Positions 7,405 to 13,074 of a stretch of 13,074 nucleotides of DNA are shown here, piece by piece. The stretch covers positions 1-13,074 of the forward strand of contig UQTI01000075.1 in the NCBI GenBank assembly GCA_900543975.1. Direction: 5' to 3'. The notes beneath the pieces are model-generated. The model saw only the letters and a list, made by a program, of their open reading frames with translations, did not search any database and was not told where the DNA came from. A program made the position numbers and the translations under genes. Numbering within the stretch: position 1 is the first letter of the stretch; the number at the start of each line of letters is the position of its first letter. This DNA comes from an uncultured Prevotella sp. (lineage in GTDB: Bacteria; Bacteroidota; Bacteroidia; Bacteroidales; Bacteroidaceae).

Positions 7405-7442
7405 CGCTTTAACAAGCAGCTTTCATGCTCAGCCGGCAAACT

Positions 7443-9533
7443 CTATTTTTTCTTCTTCAGATTCTTCCACGCTGAGAACTGGTAACGACAGTGGCTGGTG
7501 TATTTCTGTCCGGGTTCGAGCCAAGGACTTAACCACTGGGGCTTGTTTGGCGAGTCGGGGTAATGTTGCGTTTCAAGACATACCGAGGCATGACGCGGAT
7601 AGCGGTAGCCGTGCTTTGCGGCAAACGACGCATCGAGGAAGTTGCCAGTGTAGACCTGGATACCCGGCTCATCGGTATAAACATCGAGACGTATGCCCGT
7701 TGTTGGACTGTAGAGAGCTGCTGCCAACTTCTTGTCGTTGCCCTTGCCCTTTTTCCATGTGTTCAGACACCAGTTGTGGTCGAAGCCACCGGCGTTGCGC
7801 GTCATGTCAAACTGCTTGTTGTTGATGTCGCGGGAGAGCGACGTGAAGCGTCTGAAGTCCATCGGGGTGCCTGCAACGCTCAGCTCCTCACCCGTGGTCA
7901 TGTAGGTTGTGTCGGCAGGCGTGTAGCGGTCGGCATTGATGTAGAGCATCTGGTTCTCGCCATCGTGTGAGGGGTCGCCGTTGAGGTTGAAGTAAGAGTG
8001 GTTGGTCATGTTGATGACCGTCTTCTTCGTGGTTGTTGCCTCATATCGAATGTCGATGGCGTTGTCGTGCGTCAGCGTGTAGGTGACGGTTGCCGTGACC
8101 GCTCCGGGGAAATTGTTGTCGCCATCGGGCGAGAAGACGGTCATCTGCAAGGTAGAGTCGTTAAGCTGTCGTCCATCATACACCTTATATTGCCAACCCG
8201 TGGGTCCGCCGTGCAGACAGTGGCCATAGTTGTTTTGCGGCAGCTGTATGGTCTTGCCGTCAACCGTTATCTGTCCTTTGTTTATGCGGTTGGCATAACG
8301 TCCGATGGCGGCACCGAAGTCGCTGCCAAAGTTTATGCGGTCGGCATACTGCGCAATGTTGTCGTAACCCAACACCACATCGTGCATCACGCCCTTGCGG
8401 TCGGGCACCATTATAGAGACGATGCGCGCACCGAAGTTGGTTATGCACACCTCCATGCCCTTGCTGTTGCGCATGGTGTAGAGGTGCGTTTGGCGTTCCT
8501 CGATATTGCTTTCAAAATGGGCGGGGTCAAGACCCGAGAGCGTCAGGTTCTTCATGCCTTCAACCACGGGAGCGGCTGCCACAGCCGAGGGCGATGACCC
8601 CATGACGTGAGGCCAGCCATCGACCCAGTCGACACGGTCGAGCCACACCTTGCGGCCCTCGTCAGGACTGTCGGCGCTGAAGCCGTGATACAGCAGCCAG
8701 TCGCTACCCTCGGCATCGGTCACCAGCTCGGCGTTATGTCCCGGGCCAATGACGCGCTGGTTGCGGTGCAGCATCACCTCAAAATTGTTGTCGAGCAAAG
8801 GACGGCCCTGACGGTCGACATAAGGTCCGAAGAGCGAGCGTGAGCGGCCCACCGTTACGCGATAGGTGCTGCGTTCGCCGTCGCAGCAGGTGCCGGCCGA
8901 GCCAAAGAGATAATAATAGCCCCCACGACGTTTTATGTAGGTGCCCTCCATGAACGACCCTGCCACCTGTTGTGGCTTGGCGCCAGCCTTCAGACTCATG
9001 CCGTCGTCGCTCAGTTCGCAGCCATAGATGCCATGGAACGAGCCCCAGAACAAATATTTGCGGCCGCCGTCTTCAATGTAGAAGGGGTCGATGCAGTTTT
9101 GAATGCCTATGCCCTTGCTTATGAACATGTTGCCATGGTCGGTGAACGGACCTGTTGGCGACAGGCTTGTTGCCACGCCTATGCCGGCATCCCACTCGCC
9201 GCCCCACACCGACTTGGAATAGTAGAGCACATACTGTGAGCCCACGCGGTTGATGCATGGAGCCCAGATGCGGCCCTCGGGCAGCCATTGTGGACGCGAG
9301 GCATCGGTGAAGGCTGTGCCCACGAAGGTCCAGTTGACGAGGTTCTTCGAGCTATAGATGGGCAGGTTTGTCACATCCTCTGTTGAATAGAGGTAGAAGG
9401 TGCCGTCGTCGGCACGCACCACCGTGGGGTCGGGTGCGCTCCTGTTTATCACAGGATTGGTGTAAGTGGCTGTCTGTGCCGATGCCGCCAGCGTTACAAG
9501 CAGCGAGGCACACAAAGAATTTAGTTTTTTCAT
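7443..9533 (-). CDS. Exported GH43 glycosidase fused to aldose 1-epimerase
   Basis: This 696-residue protein joins two enzymes. After a signal peptide (1-20, cut near AASAQ) comes a GH43 five-bladed propeller (about 24-325) with all three acidic residues: base Asp35 in APDPTV, pKa-modulating Asp149 in NCIDPF and acid Glu196 in MEGTYI. GH43 enzymes are inverting and act mainly on alpha-L-arabinofuranosides or beta-xylosides; this resembles the arabinan-type members, but the subfamily is not assigned. The second half (about 345-690) is an aldose 1-epimerase with GRYANRI (411-417), LHGG (His441), TNHSYFNL (His512), GFDHNW (Asp585) and the base Glu654 in LETQHYPDSPN. Both sites look intact. The fusion would release a sugar and speed its anomer exchange. 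The protein ends in a run of four lysines. It starts 13 nt after the preceding gene of the same operon. Confidence 0.93.
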   Translation of the reverse strand: MKKLNSLCASLLVTLAASAQTATYTNPVINRSAPDPTVVRADDGTFYLYSTEDVTNLPIYSSKNLVNWTFVGTAFTDASRPQWLPEGRIWAPCINRVGSQYVLYYSKSVWGGEWDAGIGVATSLSPTGPFTDHGNMFISKGIGIQNCIDPFYIEDGGRKYLFWGSFHGIYGCELSDDGMSLKAGAKPQQVAGSFMEGTYIKRRGGYYYLFGSAGTCCDGERSTYRVTVGRSRSLFGPYVDRQGRPLLDNNFEVMLHRNQRVIGPGHNAELVTDAEGSDWLLYHGFSADSPDEGRKVWLDRVDWVDGWPHVMGSSPSAVAAAPVVEGMKNLTLSGLDPAHFESNIEERQTHLYTMRNSKGMEVCITNFGARIVSIMVPDRKGVMHDVVLGYDNIAQYADRINFGSDFGAAIGRYANRINKGQITVDGKTIQLPQNNYGHCLHGGPTGWQYKVYDGRQLNDSTLQMTVFSPDGDNNFPGAVTATVTYTLTHDNAIDIRYEATTTKKTVINMTNHSYFNLNGDPSHDGENQMLYINADRYTPADTTYMTTGEELSVAGTPMDFRRFTSLSRDINNKQFDMTRNAGGFDHNWCLNTWKKGKGNDKKLAAALYSPTTGIRLDVYTDEPGIQVYTGNFLDASFAAKHGYRYPRHASVCLETQHYPDSPNKPQWLSPWLEPGQKYTSHCRYQFSAWKNLKKKK

Positions 9534-9546
9534 ATCTTTATTGTTT

Positions 9547-11565
9547 TTATTTCAAGAAGTTTACTGTGCGCTCGGGCGAGTAGAGCTCCCACAGCGAGGC
9601 AACGGTCCAGCCTGGTGCAAAGAGGTCGTTGTAGAAGCCCTTACCGTTGCGACCATAATCCCATGTGGTGTGCTGCACCACCTCGGGATAGAAGCCTTTC
9701 TTTGCAATGTTGAAATGGTGCTCGTCGGTGGGCATGAGCTGGCAGAGCGACGAGTAGATAACGTCGTACATCTTTGCGAAACGCTCTTCGCCAGTAACAT
9801 TGGCCAACCACTTAACAATGTGGGGCAACTCGAATACGAACACGTCGATGTGGTTGTTTTCAACCGACACGTTGCTCCAGCCACGCGACTTGAAGTTGAC
9901 ATCGCCCAGCATCTGGCCCTGTGCGAAGGGCACGTCCCAGGTATAATACCACGACATAGCAAAATAGGCAGCCTGCTTGCACAGGTCTATATAGTGGGCA
10001 CGCTCTTTGCCTTTGGTTACCATAGCCAGATAATAGGTAGAGGTAACGGCGGCAATGGCAGCCTCTTTGTCTTCACAGTTGGCGTCGAGGGTTGACGAGA
10101 AGTAGTCGCTCTTCGAGATGATGTTGCGCTCTACATAATCGACCGTGCGCTTGGCGGCAGCAAGATAGCGCTTGTCGCCAAAATATTTCCATCCCATCAC
10201 CAAGGTAGAGGTGGCCGAAGGTGTGCTACCACCCGAAGCGTCGATGTCGGCTCCCGCATCATTATATTTTCGTGCGAAGCTGCCGTCGGCTTTCTGAAGG
10301 GTGAGGAAGTTGTCGAGCACGGTGCGCATCTTCTTCTCCCACTCTTTATGCTGGCGACCATGCTGGCGCTCATATTTCAGATAATGAAGCATAGCATATA
10401 CGGCCTCGCTCTGCTGGCGGATAGAGTGTATCACGTCCTTGCTCTTGGGCATGCCGTCGCGGAAGTTGACAAAGTCGATGAAATAGCCAGCATCGGTAAA
10501 GCCGTTCTGCATGAAGCTTTCGATGATGCTATGACCCATCTCAACAAGTTGTTTATCATTGTTTGCTTCACCCCACTCCACTTCGTTGAAGGCATTCAGC
10601 AACACACGGCCACAGAAACCTAACTGCACCTCGCGAGAAGGTTTGCAATCGTCGGTAAAGATGGTGATGCCTGAATTATATTTCAGCGGAAACTCAGAGA
10701 CATACGACTCGCGGAAGTAGTTGCACAACTGAGCCTTTACCTGATTGGCCGTGAACTGCTGTGCCAGGGGCTGCGGCTGCATCTGGTCGAAACAATACTG
10801 CCAAGTGCTTGCTACAAAGTCGCCGTATGAGGCGGCCTTGGTTTCATGTATGCGCCAAGTAAGGGTCTTGCTTTCACCCGTCTGCATCTTCACAAACGAC
10901 GTAACCGCCGGTGCGAGGGTGAGCTTTCTGATGTATCGGCGAGGGCTCTCAACATAAGGATAACCGAAGGTGAGCTTGGTCTTGCCTGTCTCGTTATCAA
11001 AGCCTAAATAGCCGATGGTAGTGTTGCCTTGAAGAATGATCTCACCCGCGGTGTGCTGTGTCTGCACGTCGGCCGAACCTTTCTCCACGCGCAACACGCT
11101 CCATCCAGACCCGGTGGTGGTGTTGTAGACGCTGGTGAGAGGTGTCGAGAGACGGTCGTCGCGGAAGTTCCAACTGGTGCTTGTTGCAAACGAAGGAGCC
11201 TCTTTTGGCGAGCGCAGGTTGCGATGATACCAGAAGCCGGGCATGTAGAACTCGCTGCCCTCGGTGCTGAGACCTGTGGCGAGCTGTGCGCCAAAGTTGA
11301 AGTAGACATCGGCATCGGCCTTCAGGTTTATGGTCACGATCTTGTCGTCGCCGTCGGCGGTAACGGTTTGCGATATCTGCAACGGAAGGTGTGTGCCTTT
11401 AGCCTCATATCTTCCATTATTAAGATGTAGCTGATGAGCCACTGCCCTGTTGCCGGGCTGCTTGAGGAGCAGCGTTGCCTCAATGTCTTGCGCATTAGCC
11501 TGCAAGGGCGCAAAGATGATGGCCGAGAGCAACAGAGCCTTCCACAAATCTTTCTTTTTGTTCAT
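9547..11565 (-). CDS. Exported protein with beta-rich N-terminus and probable (alpha/alpha)-toroid domain; candidate glycosidase or lyase
   Basis: I cannot assign a family. The 672-residue protein has a signal peptide (MNKKK, hydrophobic core, cleavage near QANA/Q at 25), a beta-rich region (about 26-245) and a long helical region (about 250-660) with repeated aromatic-rich helices. That layout fits (alpha/alpha)6 toroid enzymes of the six-hairpin glycosidase superfamily. Possible active-site acids lie in LQKADGSF (423-430), LDANCEDKEA (493-502) and VENNHIDVF (570-578). The start at 11565 is chosen over an upstream TTG (11619) because that TTG lies inside the promoter -7 box and because the signal peptide begins at this ATG. 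It is the first gene of a two-gene operon with the GH43-epimerase 13 nt downstream, so a role in the same glycan breakdown is likely. A binding or scaffold role is not excluded. Confidence 0.85.
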   Translation of the reverse strand: MNKKKDLWKALLLSAIIFAPLQANAQDIEATLLLKQPGNRAVAHQLHLNNGRYEAKGTHLPLQISQTVTADGDDKIVTINLKADADVYFNFGAQLATGLSTEGSEFYMPGFWYHRNLRSPKEAPSFATSTSWNFRDDRLSTPLTSVYNTTTGSGWSVLRVEKGSADVQTQHTAGEIILQGNTTIGYLGFDNETGKTKLTFGYPYVESPRRYIRKLTLAPAVTSFVKMQTGESKTLTWRIHETKAASYGDFVASTWQYCFDQMQPQPLAQQFTANQVKAQLCNYFRESYVSEFPLKYNSGITIFTDDCKPSREVQLGFCGRVLLNAFNEVEWGEANNDKQLVEMGHSIIESFMQNGFTDAGYFIDFVNFRDGMPKSKDVIHSIRQQSEAVYAMLHYLKYERQHGRQHKEWEKKMRTVLDNFLTLQKADGSFARKYNDAGADIDASGGSTPSATSTLVMGWKYFGDKRYLAAAKRTVDYVERNIISKSDYFSSTLDANCEDKEAAIAAVTSTYYLAMVTKGKERAHYIDLCKQAAYFAMSWYYTWDVPFAQGQMLGDVNFKSRGWSNVSVENNHIDVFVFELPHIVKWLANVTGEERFAKMYDVIYSSLCQLMPTDEHHFNIAKKGFYPEVVQHTTWDYGRNGKGFYNDLFAPGWTVASLWELYSPERTVNFLK

Positions 11566-11616
11566 GTATGTGTTATTGTTTTTAATTAGTAGGACATGTT
11601 GTTTCGTTATCTTTTG

Positions 11617-11624
11617 CAAAATTA
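11617..11624 (-). promoter_or_regulatory. Promoter -7 box for the toroid/GH43 operon
   Basis: Read on the minus strand this is TAATTTTG, an exact TAnnTTTG match 51 nt upstream of the ATG at 11565. No clear TTTG is found at -33; only TGTT lies near the expected position. This placement implies transcription starts near 11610 and rules out the TTG at 11619 as a translation start. Confidence 0.6.
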
Positions 11625-11886
11625 CACCTTATCTTTTTATAAGAATAACACTTGCGGGTCTAAAAATGAAAAAAACAGACCAAAACGGCGATTTTTCTTG
11701 TTTTGAACCGTTTTTTAACCCAAAGAAGCCTTTTTGGGTTCAATAATTCTATTTTTTCTGGAATGTAAAATACCGAAAAGAGAGTGTTTCCTTACATTTA
11801 TAAGATTTTTTGAAAAAAGCATGGGGCAATAATATACCTCAAATAAAAAAAAGGCCCGCAAACAAACGCTGTGGCGAATTTTTCCG

Positions 11887-11894
11887 TATCTTTG
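11887..11894 (+). promoter_or_regulatory. Promoter -7 box for the small lipoprotein gene
   Basis: TATCTTTG fits TAnnTTTG and lies 62 nt upstream of the ATG at 11957. The -33 element is poor (only TGTGG near the right distance). The leader it would produce contains the 10-bp palindrome at 11931-11940. Confidence 0.5.
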
Positions 11895-11930
11895 CCCAAG
11901 ATAGGCTGCACCTCGCGCACAAAGGCGCAG

Positions 11931-11940
11931 AATGATCATT
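11931..11940. promoter_or_regulatory. Perfect 10-bp palindrome AATGATCATT in the leader
   Basis: The palindrome lies between the predicted promoter and the start codon at 11957, a place where a repressor dimer could bind. A GCGC (11915-11918)/GCGC (11925-11928) pair lies just upstream. No regulator is encoded in the window, so the role is speculative. Confidence 0.3.
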
Positions 11941-11956
11941 ATATAAAATTCGACAT

Positions 11957-12577
11957 ATGAAAAACCTTTTTGTTTTAGTTCTGCTGACCATCACGTTAGG
12001 CTGCAACTGCGCCCCATTAAAACGAGGCTCGCAAGATGATTTCAGAGCCATGCGCGACAGTATGGTGAACACATTTCAGCAAGGAATGTTACAGCGTGAC
12101 ACGTCTTTAGTCATGCAGTCATGGCGTATGTCCGAAAATTTGCTCCAAGTGGATAAAACCCACAAAGAGAATATCTACCACCACAGGGCAGTCGTCATGG
12201 CGTGGCTCGGCAGGAAGGAAGAGGCAATAGAGAACAGATGGCTCGAGATTCAGTGCATGACCGACAACAATCCTGACAAAATTGTTTATATGGCTAAGAA
12301 ATATACCATTGAAAACAAAAAAGACAGCGCACATTATTACATTTCCAAATTGTTGGAATTTTGTGACAGTAATAAGGACAAACATTATAATGACCAAAAA
12401 AGCCACGAAGGTTATATGGCATATTTAAAACTGATTGCCATTTCCCTAAATGAAGGACCAGCGAAAGGAAAGGAGTTTCTTGACAAACAGTTGAAGAAAG
12501 ATCCTGACAACGACTTGTACAAATATCTGAAAGACAATTGGAAAGATTTTTTGAAATGTCTAAATGACAAGACATAG
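11957..12577 (+). CDS. Small helical exported protein, possible TPR-like lipoprotein
   Basis: This 206-residue protein is not recognised by name. It starts with a hydrophobic leader and a cysteine at 16 (ITLGC, then Cys18), so a lipoprotein signal is possible, though Thr rather than Leu at -3 makes the lipobox poor. The rest is charged and helical, with helix-turn-helix pairs spaced like tetratricopeptide repeats (for example LGRKEEAIENRWLEIQC at about 85-101, DSAHYYISKLLEFC, and GKEFLDKQLKKDPDND near the end). Such proteins usually act in protein contacts. The gene looks AT-richer than the operons to its left and has its own promoter-like box. No conserved partner is seen beside it. It might be a cell-envelope protein or part of a mobile or defence cluster with the next gene. 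Confidence 0.8.
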   Translation: MKNLFVLVLLTITLGCNCAPLKRGSQDDFRAMRDSMVNTFQQGMLQRDTSLVMQSWRMSENLLQVDKTHKENIYHHRAVVMAWLGRKEEAIENRWLEIQCMTDNNPDKIVYMAKKYTIENKKDSAHYYISKLLEFCDSNKDKHYNDQKSHEGYMAYLKLIAISLNEGPAKGKEFLDKQLKKDPDNDLYKYLKDNWKDFLKCLNDKT

Positions 12578-12752
12578 ACAAAGAGACATAAATAAACTTT
12601 CAACAACGAAGAGAAAACAAGGTCATCTCTTGAAAAAAATACCAAATATTGCTGCAAGGGCCTGTCTGCTTTTCAATTGCTGAGAGCAAGAGGGGCAACT
12701 GAGGCATTGCTTCGCAACACATTTTTTCTTTATGAAAGATATCAGATGAATA
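12578..12752. other. Intergenic stretch with two weak hairpins before a T run
   Basis: TTGCT (12677-12681)/AGCAA (12685-12689) and TTGC (12708-12711)/GCAA (12715-12718) are small hairpins. The second is followed closely by CACATTTTTTCTTT and could act as a weak terminator for the preceding gene. I see no gene here. Confidence 0.3.
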
Positions 12753-12784
12753 TTTGTACGAATCATTAAAAAAAAGTATATTTG
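12753..12784 (+). promoter_or_regulatory. Near-consensus Bacteroidetes promoter
   Basis: TTTG at 12753-12756 and TATATTTG at 12777-12784 are separated by exactly 20 nt, matching the TTTG-N19/21-TAnnTTTG consensus of the primary sigma factor. Transcription would start near 12790, giving a leader of only about 14 nt before the ATG at 12804. It is the best promoter match in the window and suggests constitutive expression. Confidence 0.75.
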
Positions 12785-12803
12785 TAAATCAAAACAACTG
12801 ATT

Positions 12804-13074
12804 ATGAAATATCCTATTGGCATACAAGATTTTAAGACTATACGCAAGGACGGTTTTGTATATGTGGACAAGACAGTGCTGCTGTATAAACTGGTATATG
12901 AAGGCAAAATATACTTTCTGAGTCGTCCAAGACGATTCGGAAAGAGCCTCCTTGTGTCAACGCTTAAATATTATTTCAGTGGAGAGAAAGATCTCTTCTC
13001 TGGACTTGCCATTGATTCGTTGGAAACCAAATGGGAGCAATATCCTATATTTCATATCGACTTTAACGGAAGCG
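12804..13074 (+). CDS. AAA-ATPase-like / PD-(D/E)XK family protein, N-terminal part (runs off window)
   Basis: Only the first 90 residues are present; the gene continues past the window edge. The start MKYPIGIQDFKTIRKD, then YVDKT (about 18-22) and the P-loop-like FLSRPRRFGKS (about 38-48), are the hallmarks of the large Bacteroidetes family with an AAA-ATPase-like domain (PF09820), usually followed by a PD-(D/E)XK nuclease-like domain (DUF1703) at the C-terminus. Family members are generally about 500-600 residues, occur in many copies per genome and have no settled function. The gene looks AT-richer than the SusCD region and has a strong promoter of its own. The C-terminal domain cannot be checked here. 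Confidence 0.92.
   Translation, partial: MKYPIGIQDFKTIRKDGFVYVDKTVLLYKLVYEGKIYFLSRPRRFGKSLLVSTLKYYFSGEKDLFSGLAIDSLETKWEQYPIFHIDFNGS

Larger units (their letters stand above)
11566..11956. other. Divergent intergenic region with several inverted repeats
   Basis: This 391-bp AT-rich stretch separates the minus-strand glycan operon from the plus-strand lipoprotein gene. It holds a -7 box for each side and four inverted repeats: AAAACGG (11682-11688)/CCGTTTT (11708-11714); TTGAACC (11703-11709)/GGTTCAA (11737-11743); AACCCAAA (11717-11724)/TTTGGGTT (11733-11740); and AATGTAA (11762-11768)/TTACATT (11792-11798). The first two overlap at 11708-11709, and the second and third share their right arms, so they are alternative pairings. 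No credible coding frame is seen. One or more of these could be an operator or a terminator. Confidence 0.55.

Noticed and set aside
7998..8597. 199-codon open frame on the plus strand
   Set aside because: Antisense to the GH43-epimerase gene, whose two domains keep all expected catalytic residues; no promoter or start context of its own.
9466..10095. 209-codon open frame on the plus strand
   Set aside because: It spans the junction of two minus-strand genes in antisense and has no family signature.
9547..11619. Longer version of the toroid gene starting at a TTG at 11619
   Set aside because: The TTG is part of the TAATTTTG promoter box, and the 18 extra residues would place a poor sequence before an otherwise normal signal peptide.
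12609..12636. AAGAGA/TCTCTT inverted pair as a plus-strand terminator
   Set aside because: It is followed by an A run rather than a T run on the plus strand and the stem is only 6 bp.
1..13074. tRNA, rRNA, riboswitch or integrase attachment site
   Set aside because: No cloverleaf, conserved rRNA segment, recognised riboswitch core or integrase gene could be found by eye.

Overview
The window looks like a chromosomal segment of a Bacteroidales bacterium, most likely Prevotella-like. The signs are a SusC/SusD outer-membrane uptake pair, TAnnTTTG-type -7 promoter boxes, A-rich leaders in place of Shine-Dalgarno sites, and a C/G-rich hairpin repeat of the kind common in this group. The genus is an inference; no rRNA or housekeeping gene is present.

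Layout. Bases 1-247 hold no gene. They carry three copies of a 22-bp tandem repeat and two promoter-like boxes. A plus-strand operon follows at 248-7178: a small exported protein of unknown function, a SusC/RagA-type TonB-dependent transporter, a SusD-like lipoprotein of the SusD-like_2 type, and an exported calcineurin-like metallophosphoesterase. The three spacers are short (54-109 nt) and A- or purine-rich, with no terminator in them. The operon probably binds, imports and dephosphorylates a substrate that cannot be named from the sequence. No glycoside hydrolase lies inside it. The phosphoesterase signal peptide is encoded by a GC-rich hairpin repeat, the oddest feature of the segment.

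A perfect 16-bp stem terminator at 7307-7345 lies between this operon and a convergent two-gene minus-strand operon (11565 down to 7443). That operon encodes an exported protein with a beta-rich front and a probable (alpha/alpha)-toroid back that I cannot assign to a family, then a GH43 glycosidase fused to an aldose 1-epimerase. Together they suggest extracytoplasmic breakdown of an arabinan- or xylan-type glycan coupled to mutarotation of the released sugar.

Across a 391-bp divergent intergenic region with several inverted repeats lies a small AT-richer plus-strand gene for a probable helical (TPR-like) exported or lipoprotein. After it comes a very good Bacteroidetes promoter (TTTG-N20-TATATTTG) driving the first 90 codons of an AAA-ATPase-like / PD-(D/E)XK family protein that runs off the window.

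The best candidates for something new are the toroid protein paired with the GH43-mutarotase fusion, the repeat-derived signal peptide, and the SusCD-phosphoesterase unit led by an unknown small exported protein. No CRISPR array, transposase, tRNA or rRNA was seen.
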